From assembly GCF_000757725.1 (NCBI RefSeq), contig NZ_JJMU01000053.1:62001-126000 (forward strand): a stretch of DNA of 64,000 nt, read 5' to 3'. The position numbers and the translations under genes were made by a program. The notes below the pieces were generated by a model. It searched no databases. It was given only the letters and a program-made list of their open reading frames with translations, and had not been told where the DNA came from. Below, piece by piece: positions 52,356 through 63,612 of the stretch (within the stretch, counting starts at the first letter, position 1; each line of letters opens with the position of its first letter). Source of the DNA: Sphingobacterium deserti. GTDB lineage: Bacteria; Bacteroidota; Bacteroidia; Sphingobacteriales; Sphingobacteriaceae.

Positions 52356-53009
52356 ATGGGCATTACGCACAAAAATATTGCTGCAATTCGGGAAGACTAT
52401 AGCAAATATACGCTCGATGAACATGATGTGCTTGACCATCCTATCGCGCAATTTCAGCGTTGGTTTGACGAAGCGTTGCATGCTGAGGTGACAGAGCCCA
52501 ATGCAATGGTGCTCTCGACGATCAGTGACGATGGTTACCCCTCATCAAGAGTAGTTTTATTGAAGGATATAAGGTCTTCAGGATTTAGTTTTTTTACGAA
52601 CTACCAGAGCAAAAAGGGGCAGTCGATGCTAGTAAGGAAGCAAGTGAGTTTATTATTTTTCTGGCCTGAGCTACAGAGGCAAGTACGTATTGAAGGATGG
52701 GTGGAGAAACTTCCATCCGAAGATTCGGATGAATATTTCGCTTCCAGACCTCGGGGCAGCCGAATAGGCGCCATCGCTTCGCCGCAAAGTAAAGTTATTG
52801 ACGATAGGGCAGTGTTGGAGCAGCGCGTTAGCGAAGTAAGCGCGACCTATCAAAACCAGGAAGATTTTCCTCGTCCGGCTTTTTGGGGTGGCTACCAAGT
52901 AAGCCCTATGCGGGTAGAATTTTGGCAGGGAAGAAGTAGCCGACTTCACGATCGTATAGAATACGTTTTTCAAGACGGGAATTGGCTTCGTCAACGCCTA
53001 GCACCTTAA
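52356..53009 (+). CDS. pdxH: pyridoxamine 5'-phosphate oxidase
   Basis: 217 residues, normal length. Family marks are DPIAQFQ-like DHPIAQFQRWFDEAL, VLLKDIRSSGFSFFTNYQSKKG (FMN-binding), RQVRIEGWVEKL, RPRGSRIGAIASPQS, and the C-terminal VEFWQGRSSRLHDRI signature. It makes pyridoxal phosphate from pyridoxine or pyridoxamine phosphate using FMN and O2. The nuoC-like gene follows after 3 bases, so the two are likely co-transcribed. Confidence 0.93.
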   Translation: MGITHKNIAAIREDYSKYTLDEHDVLDHPIAQFQRWFDEALHAEVTEPNAMVLSTISDDGYPSSRVVLLKDIRSSGFSFFTNYQSKKGQSMLVRKQVSLLFFWPELQRQVRIEGWVEKLPSEDSDEYFASRPRGSRIGAIASPQSKVIDDRAVLEQRVSEVSATYQNQEDFPRPAFWGGYQVSPMRVEFWQGRSSRLHDRIEYVFQDGNWLRQRLAP

Positions 53010-53012
53010 CAT

Positions 53013-53504
53013 ATGATTGAACAGATACGAGATTTACTGGTTGATAAATTTGGCGAGGAAGCCGTGATACGTCTAGATGAGCAACCGTTACAACCGATAT
53101 TGGTTGTGCATGCTGCTTACATCGAACAGATAGGGTTTTTTCTTCGCGACACGGAAGGCTGTTATTTTGACTTTCTATCGAATATTTCGGCAGTAGACTA
53201 TTTTCCGGAAGATCGTTTTTCCGTGGTATACCATCTAGCATCCTTGCCCTACCAAACTCAGGTTACCTTGAAAATAGAACTGCAGAACAATCGCGACTTA
53301 AAACAATTGCCGGAAGTGGATTCTGTTTCCGCTGTTTGGCGCACAGCGGATTGGCATGAGCGAGAGGCCTTCGATTTGATGGGTATATTTTTTAGAAATC
53401 ATCCGGATTTGCGACGAATTTTGTTACCGGATGATTGGGATGGCTATCCGCTGCGCAAAGATTATGTAGATGCAGAATCTTATCATGGTATCACGACAAA
53501 GTAG
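53013..53504 (+). CDS. nuoC: NADH-quinone oxidoreductase subunit C
   Basis: 163 residues, the 30-kDa subunit. The signature near the end is intact: [17 protein letters not shown] then [21 protein letters not shown]. It forms part of the hydrophilic arm of complex I with subunit D. Its stop is 8 bases before the nuoD start. No nuoA, B, E-N genes lie nearby in the window, which is unusual. Confidence 0.9.
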   Translation: MIEQIRDLLVDKFGEEAVIRLDEQPLQPILVVHAAYIEQIGFFLRDTEGCYFDFLSNISAVDYFPEDRFSVVYHLASLPYQTQVTLKIELQNNRDLKQLPEVDSVSAVWRTADWHEREAFDLMGIFFRNHPDLRRILLPDDWDGYPLRKDYVDAESYHGITTK

Positions 53505-53512
53505 ATGAACTG

Positions 53513-54700
53513 ATGGATTACACCCAAGGATTAGAAAAATATAAAGAAAAAATAGCGGCAATCAGTTCCCAGGAAATGGTCATCAATATGGGGCCTCAGC
53601 ATCCCTCTACACATGGGGTACTGCGTTTAGAACTGATCACAGATGGTGAAATTGTAAAAGAGATTATTCCCCATTTAGGGTATTTGCATCGCTGCTTTGA
53701 CAAGCATGCGGAGTCGATGAATTACGGGAAATCCATACCTTTTACGGATCGACTGGATTATTTGGCATCTATGAACAACAGCCATGCTTTTGTAATGGGT
53801 GTTGAGCGTATGTTAGGTCTTCATGAGCAAATCCCCAAACGTGTAGAATACATTCGTGTACTGGTTTGTGAGCTTAACAGAATTGCATCACATCTTATCG
53901 CCATTGGTACGTACGGTATCGATATTGGTGCCTTTACGCCCTTTATGTGGTGTTTTCGTGACCGTGAGCATATCATGAATATGCTCGAGTGGGCATCAGG
54001 CTCGCGTATGCTGTATAATTACATTTGGATCGGTGGCTTATTCTATGATCTTCCCGTTGGTTTTGAAGACCGCTGTACAGACTTCGTGGAATATTTTAAG
54101 CCGAAATTGGTAGAACTCGATGAGCTTCTGTCCGGCAACCAGATTTTTATTTCCCGAACGGCAAATATAGGCGCTCTTCCTGCCGATGTGGCCATTAACT
54201 ACGGCTGTAGCGGGCCTATGTTGCGCGCGTCGGGTGTAAAGTGGGATCTCCGCCGTATCGATGGCTATTCTGTCTACCCGGAGCTGGAATTCGAGATTCC
54301 AGTCGGGCGCGGAGAAATGGGAACGCTTGGAGATTGCTGGGATCGCTATAAAGTGCGCGTAGATGAAGTAAAGGAATCGATACGTATTATTGAGCAGTGC
54401 TTGCACCGCCTACACGGAGATTTCAAGCGCACGCCGGAGTTCGATCCTCGCGCAATGGTGCCAAAGAAAGTAAACTTGAAATCACAAGAATATTACATTC
54501 GTGCAGAAAACCCAAAAGGCGAACTCGGTTTTCACTTTGTCACACAAGAAAAAAGCGATATCCCCCGGCGTGTAAAAGCAAGAGGTCCAAGCTTTAATAA
54601 TTTATCTGTGTTACCTGAATTAGGGAAAGGGCAGCTTATTGCTGATTTGATCGCTATATTAGGGTCAATAGATATTGTATTGGGAGAGGTTGACCGGTAG
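53513..54700 (+). CDS. nuoD: NADH-quinone oxidoreductase subunit D
   Basis: Starting at the ATG 53513 ([14 protein letters not shown]) the protein is 395 residues; the longer frame from 53435 overlaps nuoC and is not likely. It shows the 49-kDa subunit landmarks [44 protein letters not shown] and the C-terminal [21 protein letters not shown]. Subunit D lines the quinone site of complex I. It is isolated with nuoC, downstream of pdxH and followed by a terminator. Confidence 0.92.
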   Translation: MDYTQGLEKYKEKIAAISSQEMVINMGPQHPSTHGVLRLELITDGEIVKEIIPHLGYLHRCFDKHAESMNYGKSIPFTDRLDYLASMNNSHAFVMGVERMLGLHEQIPKRVEYIRVLVCELNRIASHLIAIGTYGIDIGAFTPFMWCFRDREHIMNMLEWASGSRMLYNYIWIGGLFYDLPVGFEDRCTDFVEYFKPKLVELDELLSGNQIFISRTANIGALPADVAINYGCSGPMLRASGVKWDLRRIDGYSVYPELEFEIPVGRGEMGTLGDCWDRYKVRVDEVKESIRIIEQCLHRLHGDFKRTPEFDPRAMVPKKVNLKSQEYYIRAENPKGELGFHFVTQEKSDIPRRVKARGPSFNNLSVLPELGKGQLIADLIAILGSIDIVLGEVDR

Positions 54701-54788
54701 CTAAAAATAGCTATCACACCTTGCAAATTTGCTGGGGAAAGGTTAATTTTGCAATCTCATAATTTAAGTTTATAATTGGTTAATAGGA

Positions 54789-54826
54789 AAGCTTGCAATC
54801 GCCTGATTGCAGGCTTTTTCTTTTTG
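54789..54826 (+). terminator. intrinsic terminator after nuoD
   Basis: gcttgcaatc at 54791-54800 pairs with gattgcaggc at 54805-54814 (one G-T wobble), followed by tttttctttttgtt. It ends the pdxH-nuoC-nuoD transcript before the dihydroorotase gene. Confidence 0.8.
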
Positions 54827-54942
54827 TTAACCTCACTTTTCTCGCTGCCGATTCGTAAATTCGTCGCCAAGAGTGTCGTTTGATCAGGTTCGTACAGCAC
54901 TTTTTTTTTATTTTTACCGGTACAAACATCTTTATACATACC

Positions 54943-56280
54943 ATGTCTTCTATTCTTATAAAGTCCGCACAAATAGTTAACGAGGGGAAAATTACGCTTG
55001 CCGATGTATTTACCAATCACGGTCGTATTGAAATGATTGCTGAAACCATCGATCATCCGGCAGATGAAGTGATCGATGCGAAAGGTCTACATTTGCTTCC
55101 AGGTTTGATCGATGACCAAGTTCATTTTCGTGAGCCCGGCTTGACCTACAAGGCTGATATATGGCACGAAAGCCGCGCAGCGGTGGCTGGAGGTACAACA
55201 TCCTTTATGGAAATGCCCAATACGGTGCCCAATACGCTCACGCAAAAATTGTTGCAGGACAAATACGATATCGCAGCCGAGAAATCACTGGCCAATTATT
55301 CCTTTTTTATGGGCGCCGGTAACGATAATTTATCAGAAGTATTAAAAACAAATCCTCGCGATGTATGTGGCATCAAGATTTTTATGGGTTCCTCTACAGG
55401 CAATATGTTGGTGGATAATGAGGAAACCTTGGAAAATATTTTTAAAGAAGCACCTACATTAATTGCTGTACATTGTGAAGATGAAGCGACGATAAGGCAA
55501 AACTTAGCGGATTTCAAACAGCGTTATGGTGATGATGGTCTAACGGCGAGCATGCACCCGCTAATCCGCTCGGCAGAGGCTTGCTACCTTTCTTCATCGA
55601 AAGCGGTCGCTTTAGCGAAAAAACATCATACGCGTCTGCATATCCTGCATATATCAACGGAACGGGAAACCCATTTGTTCGATAATACGGTTCCGTTAGC
55701 AGATAAAAGAATCACTGCCGAAGCTTGTATACACCACCTTTGGTTTTCTGATGCAGATTATGGAAGTAAAGGCAACTTCATCAAATGGAATCCGGCAGTA
55801 AAAACAGCCGCTGATCGCGATGGCATTTTAGCCGCTGTCTTGGATGGGCATATTGACGTTATTGCCACGGATCACGCTCCTCATACCTTGGAAGAAAAAA
55901 ATCAGCCCTATTCTCAAGCGCCATCTGGTGGACCCCTGGTGCAACATGCCTTGCAAGCACTACTGGATTTGGTTAAGCAGGGCAAGCTTAGCTTAGAACA
56001 GTTGGTACAGAAATCTGCACATAATACCGCAACGCTTTTTCAAGTCGAAAACCGCGGCTTCATACGGGAAGGTTATTGGGCTGATTTGGTATTGGTTGAT
56101 CTTAATAAACCATACACCGTTCGTAAAGAAAATATTCTCTCGAAATGCGGATGGTCTCCATTTGAAGGGCATACGTTCACTTCGAGCATTACGCATACAT
56201 TGGTTTCTGGGAATATAGCATTTCGGGATGGGAAGATCGTCGAAGCAGGCTCTGGACACCGCTTGCTATTTAACCGCTAA
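54943..56280 (+). CDS. pyrC: dihydroorotase, multifunctional-complex type
   Basis: From MSSILIKSAQIVNEGK the protein is 445 residues; the upstream 21 codons of the longer frame lie across a T-rich stretch and are rejected. It is an amidohydrolase with LLPGLIDDQVHFREPGLTYKAD, where the usual HxH has become Q-x-H, FFMGAGNDN, KIFMGSSTGNML with the carbamylated Lys expected here, HCEDE, HILHIST, and IATDHAPHTLEEK. It cyclises carbamoyl-aspartate to dihydroorotate in pyrimidine synthesis. I recall the DDQVHFREPG form in other Bacteroidota, so the Gln is probably normal for the group. Confidence 0.88.
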   Translation: MSSILIKSAQIVNEGKITLADVFTNHGRIEMIAETIDHPADEVIDAKGLHLLPGLIDDQVHFREPGLTYKADIWHESRAAVAGGTTSFMEMPNTVPNTLTQKLLQDKYDIAAEKSLANYSFFMGAGNDNLSEVLKTNPRDVCGIKIFMGSSTGNMLVDNEETLENIFKEAPTLIAVHCEDEATIRQNLADFKQRYGDDGLTASMHPLIRSAEACYLSSSKAVALAKKHHTRLHILHISTERETHLFDNTVPLADKRITAEACIHHLWFSDADYGSKGNFIKWNPAVKTAADRDGILAAVLDGHIDVIATDHAPHTLEEKNQPYSQAPSGGPLVQHALQALLDLVKQGKLSLEQLVQKSAHNTATLFQVENRGFIREGYWADLVLVDLNKPYTVRKENILSKCGWSPFEGHTFTSSITHTLVSGNIAFRDGKIVEAGSGHRLLFNR

Positions 56281-56378
56281 GATTATGGTTTGGAGTTTGT
56301 AGGATTTTATCAATTTCACTTTGCTAAGCACGCGTGCTGGTTTTGAAACAATTAGCTCATGAACGCTGTTATTTTATT

Positions 56379-57881
56379 ATGATGAAAAGAACCTTCTTTA
56401 TCGTGGGCATGGTAGCTATGCTTCAGGCTTGTACAACGGTGTCGCCAGAGGCCAAATCAGACTATTCAAATGCTATGAAACTGGATTCAACGCAATTTAA
56501 TTCATTACACGATACCTATAAGGAAAAGGCGATCAAGCACCGTCGTTTTAAACATGATGAGATAGACTCCTTGGTGAAGAAGCATCAGTCTCACGCTGTG
56601 TTCTCGGTTCAAGAAATTGGAAAATCTTTCGAAAAGAGAGCAATTTATAAATTGCGGTACGGTAAAGGAGGGAAGAAGGTGATGTTGTGGTCGCAGATGC
56701 ACGGCGACGAACCGACGGCAACAATGGCGCTGTTTGATATCTTCAATTTTTTGGAGGGCAAGGAAGATGGTTATGATTCGGTACGGCAGTTATTGAATGA
56801 TAATTTAGATATCCATTTTATCCCGATGCTTAACCCCGATGGGGCTGAACGCTACACCCGCCGTAACGCGCAATACATCGATCTAAACCGTGATGCCCGC
56901 GTGGGGCAAACGGTAGAAGGCGCTTTGCTTCGGAAGATAGCGAAAGAGGTGAAACCGCGTTATGGCTTTAACCTACATGATCAAAGCATTTATTATAACG
57001 TGCCGAATACTAAAAATCCGGTCACGATATCCATGCTGGCTCCTGCTTACAATGAAGCTCGGGAAGTAAATGATGTGCGAAAGGGCGCGATGCAGCTCAT
57101 CGTTGGGATGAATAACTTGTTGCAGCAATATGTCCCGGATGCGGTGGCCAAATATGACGATACATACAGCCCGCGTGGCTTTGGTGATAATTTCCAGAGC
57201 TGGGGTGCAAGTACCGTGTTGATCGAGTCTGGTGGAAAAAAAGGCGATCCCGAAAAGCAGGAAATCAGGCGACTGAATTTTGCGATTATCCTCAATGCGT
57301 TGATGGAGATAGCACAAGGATCTTATGCGCAATATGATGCAGATGATTACGATAAGATCCCGTTTAATGCGTCGCAGTTGCATGATGTCGTGCTTCGAGG
57401 CGTAGATCTCAGTAGCGATAGCGTATCGTTAAAAACAGATATTGCGCTGCGTAGAACCGAGATTACCGTTGGTCGAGACTATTTTGTACGTGGCCATGTG
57501 GAAGATATTGGCGATCTGGATATTGCTTACGGATACGACGAACTGGAAGAGCAAGGACTAACATTTGTCCAAGGCAAGACCTATCCCCAGGCTTTTGAGA
57601 GCGTGGATGATATTTCTATAGATCGCGCTTGGAGCCTGCTGAAAGATGGCTTTGTAGCTGTTAAGGTAAATAGCAGGGGTGCGGATAGATTACACAACTT
57701 GCCGCTTGTTGTATTTACACAGCCTTCGTTTACACCTACAGGGCAGATCAGCCTTTTGGGAACAAGTAACTTTTTGTTAGGGAGTGGTGGTCAGCTTAAA
57801 TATGCCGTGATCAACGGCTACTTAATAGATCTTTCACAAAAGCCAAGCAAGGGCAAGGTCTTTAAGAATAGAGTGATTTAA
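56379..57881 (+). CDS. M14-family zinc carboxypeptidase lipoprotein
   Basis: From MMKRTFFIVGMVAMLQAC the lipobox Cys is at about residue 18; total 500 residues. The zinc site is readable: MHGDEPTAT with His and Glu, LNPDGAERYTRRNAQYIDLN, FNLHDQSIYY with the third ligand His, and the catalytic Glu in STVLIESGGKKG. M14 peptidases remove C-terminal residues from peptides, including cell-wall peptides. The C-terminal 150 residues form an extra beta-rich domain. It should be anchored in the periplasm or outer membrane. Confidence 0.85.
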   Translation: MMKRTFFIVGMVAMLQACTTVSPEAKSDYSNAMKLDSTQFNSLHDTYKEKAIKHRRFKHDEIDSLVKKHQSHAVFSVQEIGKSFEKRAIYKLRYGKGGKKVMLWSQMHGDEPTATMALFDIFNFLEGKEDGYDSVRQLLNDNLDIHFIPMLNPDGAERYTRRNAQYIDLNRDARVGQTVEGALLRKIAKEVKPRYGFNLHDQSIYYNVPNTKNPVTISMLAPAYNEAREVNDVRKGAMQLIVGMNNLLQQYVPDAVAKYDDTYSPRGFGDNFQSWGASTVLIESGGKKGDPEKQEIRRLNFAIILNALMEIAQGSYAQYDADDYDKIPFNASQLHDVVLRGVDLSSDSVSLKTDIALRRTEITVGRDYFVRGHVEDIGDLDIAYGYDELEEQGLTFVQGKTYPQAFESVDDISIDRAWSLLKDGFVAVKVNSRGADRLHNLPLVVFTQPSFTPTGQISLLGTSNFLLGSGGQLKYAVINGYLIDLSQKPSKGKVFKNRVI

Positions 57882-57887
57882 GATAGC

Positions 57888-58505
57888 GTAGTGCGTAGTG
57901 CGAATAGATGGTAGTAGGTAGTACTGAGTATCTAGACATGCGTGCTGGGTAATGCGTAGTGAGGTGTCAAATGTGATAGAAGTTCGCGTTCTTGCGATGA
58001 AGAGGAACGATGGCGCGGCAATCTGTTAGTATTGAGTAGTGGGTAATGCGTAGTGCGAAAGACTGGGCGTCATTGCGAGCCAGAGGAACGATGGCGCGGC
58101 AATTTGTTAGTATTGAGTAGTGGGTAGTGCGTAGTGCGAATAGATGGTAGTAGGTAGTACTGAGTATCTAGACATGCGTGGTAGGTAATGCGTAGTGAGG
58201 TGTCAAATGTGATAGAAGTGGACGTCCCTGCGATGAAGAGGAACGACGACGCGGCAATCTGTTAGTATTGAGTAGTGGGTAATGCGTAGTGCGAATAGAT
58301 GGTAGTAGGTAGTACTGATTATCTAGACATGCGTGGTAGGTAATGCGTAGTGAGGTGTCAAATGTGATAGACGTTCGCGTTCTTGCGATGAAGAGGAACG
58401 ACGACGCGGCAATCTGTTAGTATTGAGTATTGAGTAGTGGGTAATGCGTAGTGCGAAAGTCTGCGCGTCATCGAGCGGAGGAGCTACGACGACGCGGCAA
58501 TCTTT
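57888..58505. repeat. tandem array of long and short repeat units
   Basis: Units begin gcgtagtgcgaatagatggt at 57893, 58129 and 58284, giving offsets of 236 and 155 bases. The long unit is about 155 bases; a shorter unit of about 81 bases (gcgaaagactgggcgtcatt, then gcgagccagaggaacgatgg) separates copies 1 and 2, and a diverged short unit ends the array. All units share gaggaacgayg-cgcggcaat and ttagtattgagtagtgggta words. It is non-coding and carries the same GC-rich core as 37742-37761 in reverse. Confidence 0.75.
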
Positions 58506-58547
58506 AGCGTTTCAAATGCAGAGCTACCCTTAATAGCGTAAATTTTA

Positions 58548-58656
58548 GCACTTTTAACTTTTTAATTATCACTTTTAACTTTTTAATTTTGAATTTTCAT
58601 TTTTTAATTTTTAATTTTGAATTATCACTTTTTTACTTTTGAATTTTTACTTTTGA
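58548..58656. repeat. AT-rich degenerate tandem repeat
   Basis: Words such as cttttaactttttaatt, ttttgaattttcattttt and cttttgaattt recur with small changes up to the stop of the TraB/GumN gene. The unit is roughly 18-24 bases. It contains no coding frame and follows directly on the tandem array. Confidence 0.5.
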
Positions 58657-58658
58657 AT

Positions 58659-59507
58659 TTACTTGCTAACCGCTGTAACCGTATAGCCCTTACCCTTTAA
58701 CAATTGAATAACGCCATGGTTACCGATCAGGTGCGCTGCACCTACGGCGAATACATATGATTTTTCGTTCATCATGCTTGGCATTTTCAGAATCCAAGCT
58801 CGGTTACGGGTATCTAAAAGTTTCTCTTGCTTTGGTCCTGATAAAAAGGCCGTATTCATCGTGATCTTTTCAATCTCATCCAAATTCTCACTAAAATATG
58901 CCTTTACCAAATTTTTAGTAACCGTCTTTGTATCCATCGCTGATGTAAGGTAGCTATACAGATCTTCCGCAGAGAATAAGCTATCAAGCAAATCTATTTG
59001 AAAGGTAGCACTTTCCAATTCGGCAATAGGCTTATTTTTTGCCTCTGGAAGGTTTTTTAATTCATGCTCCATCATTTTGATGTCTTGCATGCTTGGACAA
59101 TCAAAACCTTTTATGGCAAGTAGGGAAATGGCTACCGTTGGCGACACTTGATCGAAAATTGCCGGAGGAATCTCATTAGCAATCAGTGCGCTGTCTATTG
59201 CTTTCTTTTTTTCGGCAGATAGGTTGTCGAAAAATGTTGGTTTTGGTGCAATCTTGCTTTGCAGCAATGCCGCATTTTTCGGATCAGTGACATCCACTTC
59301 CACAGCAAGCGCATCAGTAGTGCCCAAGGCAGTCTTAACCTTTTCTGGAATGCGGAAGTCTTCGCCGCAGGCCATGTGCAACGTGCCAAACAGATAGGAG
59401 TCTTTCTTCAATCCATTCCCGGAAATTTTCCATAGTAAAGAGTTTTCTTGCGCGTTCGCAAACACATAAAAGAAGAGTACGGCAAAAGTAAATACGATTT
59501 TTTTCAT
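58659..59507 (-). CDS. TraB/GumN-family secreted protein
   Basis: 282 residues with signal peptide (FTFAVLFFYVFANAQ). It has the TraB/GumN pattern: LLWKISGNGLKKDSYLFGTL then HMACG, the opening GxxH motif; VEVDVTDPKNAALLQ; and the C-terminal VFAVGAAHLIGNHGVIQLL with GxxH again. The two His and the acidic residues form the putative active site of this family, some of which are metal-dependent proteases. The gene stands alone. Confidence 0.85.
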   Translation of the reverse strand: MKKIVFTFAVLFFYVFANAQENSLLWKISGNGLKKDSYLFGTLHMACGEDFRIPEKVKTALGTTDALAVEVDVTDPKNAALLQSKIAPKPTFFDNLSAEKKKAIDSALIANEIPPAIFDQVSPTVAISLLAIKGFDCPSMQDIKMMEHELKNLPEAKNKPIAELESATFQIDLLDSLFSAEDLYSYLTSAMDTKTVTKNLVKAYFSENLDEIEKITMNTAFLSGPKQEKLLDTRNRAWILKMPSMMNEKSYVFAVGAAHLIGNHGVIQLLKGKGYTVTAVSK

Positions 59508-61534
<2,027 letters not shown>

Positions 61535-61556
61535 AACGTTGATAAAAGTAACGAAG

Positions 61557-61584
61557 GACGCTAGCAAAACTAGCGTCTTTTTTT
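61557..61584 (+). terminator. intrinsic terminator after ABC-F
   Basis: gacgctag at 61557-61564 pairs perfectly with ctagcgtc at 61570-61577 around caaaa, followed by seven T. Confidence 0.85.
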
Positions 61585-61768
61585 GTCTCCGATCTTTATA
61601 GCAGGCGCTCGCTTTTGCTTTTTCCGGCTTGCGGCTACGCAATCCCTGACCGATAATATTGACATGCTATTGAATGCAGATAGAGCAATCGTTTGCGTCG
61701 TTGCAGAATTTGCACGGCCTAGCTATTTTGCTTAGTTTGCTACAGCTAAGTATTTATGATATACACCT

Positions 61769-63550
61769 ATGCGTACATTTTCTTTTAAAAACAGTTCTCT
61801 TTTGCTTTTTGCATTGCTTTGTTGGACACAGCTTTCAGCGCAGCATGTCAGCGTGCTGGCAAATGATTTTCGGGAACTGCCAGATCCGACGTCGGATACC
61901 CTTGCAGATTGGTCGGCGGTTTCGACAGGCTTGCATAGCTCCTTTGTCACGATTGACAAGCGATTTCCGAAATCGGTAGCCCCGGTCATCGCTGAAACCA
62001 AGGAGCAAACTATTCGCGGTTGGCGTGGGGAACGCTTGTCTGCACAAATCTTGCTATGGACTACTGAGGAGGAGAGTGACGTGCGCATCACACTGGCGGA
62101 TTTCAAAAGCCAGGCTGGCGACATCCTTCCGGCATCGGCTATGCAAGCCCGATTTGTGCGTTATGTGATGACGGACGAATTCGCGGAAGGCTGTGGTCAT
62201 CGAAAGCCGCAAGACTTTGCCTCTTCGCTAGTGCCCGATATGTTGGACCACCTTGCTTCCTATACTATGGAAGGTAAAACCGCAAGACCTGTGTGGATAA
62301 GCGTCGATATCCCTGCAGATGCAGCACCAGGGAGTTATAAGGGGACGATAAGCGTACAAAGCATGTCAGCCGCCAAACAAGAGCTGCAACTCCATATTGA
62401 AGTTATTGATCAGCTTTTACCGCCGCCGACGAGCTGGACATACCATCTGGATCAGTGGCAGCACCCTGCTGCCGTAGCTCGGGTATCTGGCACGGCAATG
62501 TGGTCTGATGCACACTTTGAAGCATTAAAGCCGGTAATGCAACTGTTGGCAAATGCTGGGCAGAAAGTGATCACCACCACACTTAATAAAGACCCTTGGA
62601 ATGTGCAGACCTATGATCCATATGCGGACATGATAAAGTGGGTGAAAAATGCAGATTCTGGTTGGAGCTACGATTATACCGTGTTTGACCGCTGGGTGCA
62701 GTTGATGATGGATTTGGGTATCGATAAAATGATCAACTGCTATTCTATTGTCCCCTGGAATAACGAAATCCATTACTATGATCAAAAAAGCGACAAAACT
62801 GTCAACGTAGCTGCAAAACCGGGTACCGCTATCTTCGAGGAACTATGGACACCGTTTTTGAAAGATTTCGTCAAACATTTACAAACAAAAGGTTGGTTGG
62901 AGATTGCAAATATAGCGACGGATGAGCGTTCGCGAGAAGAAATGGATGCTGCTTTTACTTTTTTAAATAAGGTGTGCCCCGAGTTGGGCGTATCTTACGC
63001 TGACAACCAAAAGACCTATCAACGCTATCCAGATAGTGATGATATCAGTATTTCTATCGGTCATCCGTTCTCTGCTGAAGATCTCGAGAACCGCAAATCA
63101 CGTGGGCTCAATACCACGTTCTATATCTGTTGCAGTGATGCATTCCCCAATCAGTTCACCTTCTCTGATCCGGCTGAATCCACCTACCTAGCGTGGTATG
63201 CTGAGGCCGCCGGTTTTGATGGTATGTTGCGTTGGGCTTTCAATTCATGGGTGCAAAATCCACTGCAAGATTCCCGCTTCCGAACCTGGCCTGCTGGCGA
63301 TACCTATATTGTGTATCCAGGTGGTAGAAGCTCAATCCGCTACGAGCGTATGCTGGAGGGCATTCAGGATTATGAGAAAGTGCAAATCGTGAAAAATCAA
63401 TTGCAAAACGCCGGCGAAACGGAAAAGCTAAAGCAATTGAAGGGAGCAATAGCGAAAATGAATACCGGAGAACGCGGTGGGAACTGGAATGCGGATCTCA
63501 ATCAGGCGAAGGCGTTGCTGCATGATTTATCGGTCAAACTCAGCAATTAA
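61769..63550 (+). CDS. secreted glycoside hydrolase family 123-like protein (DUF4091)
   Basis: 593 residues with signal peptide (SSLLLFALLCWTQLSAQ). An N-terminal beta-sandwich (about 25-215) ends with VWISVDIPADAAPGSYKGTI, followed by a TIM-barrel-like catalytic part with SWTYHLDQWQHPAAVARVSG, ANIATDERSREEMDAAF and WAFNSWVQNPLQDSRF. The adjacent Asp-Glu in TDER matches the catalytic pair of GH123 beta-N-acetylgalactosaminidases. It is expected to trim N-acetylgalactosaminyl glycans outside the cell. A lipoprotein gene follows. Confidence 0.8.
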   Translation: MRTFSFKNSSLLLFALLCWTQLSAQHVSVLANDFRELPDPTSDTLADWSAVSTGLHSSFVTIDKRFPKSVAPVIAETKEQTIRGWRGERLSAQILLWTTEEESDVRITLADFKSQAGDILPASAMQARFVRYVMTDEFAEGCGHRKPQDFASSLVPDMLDHLASYTMEGKTARPVWISVDIPADAAPGSYKGTISVQSMSAAKQELQLHIEVIDQLLPPPTSWTYHLDQWQHPAAVARVSGTAMWSDAHFEALKPVMQLLANAGQKVITTTLNKDPWNVQTYDPYADMIKWVKNADSGWSYDYTVFDRWVQLMMDLGIDKMINCYSIVPWNNEIHYYDQKSDKTVNVAAKPGTAIFEELWTPFLKDFVKHLQTKGWLEIANIATDERSREEMDAAFTFLNKVCPELGVSYADNQKTYQRYPDSDDISISIGHPFSAEDLENRKSRGLNTTFYICCSDAFPNQFTFSDPAESTYLAWYAEAAGFDGMLRWAFNSWVQNPLQDSRFRTWPAGDTYIVYPGGRSSIRYERMLEGIQDYEKVQIVKNQLQNAGETEKLKQLKGAIAKMNTGERGGNWNADLNQAKALLHDLSVKLSN

Positions 63551-63612
63551 GAGCACAACGAGGTTCGCTTTTGGTACATGATTTGATTGATAAGCTACTT
63601 AAACAAACGAAT

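Noticed and set aside
53435..53512. longer N-terminus of NuoD
   Set aside because: It overlaps NuoC in another frame; family N-terminus begins at 53513.
54757..55056. leftward ORF across the dihydroorotase start
   Set aside because: It runs through a terminator and the 5' end of pyrC; Lys/Arg-rich composition comes from AT-rich sequence.
57888..58505. possible CRISPR array
   Set aside because: Units are 81-155 bases, contiguous, with no unique spacers and no cas genes.
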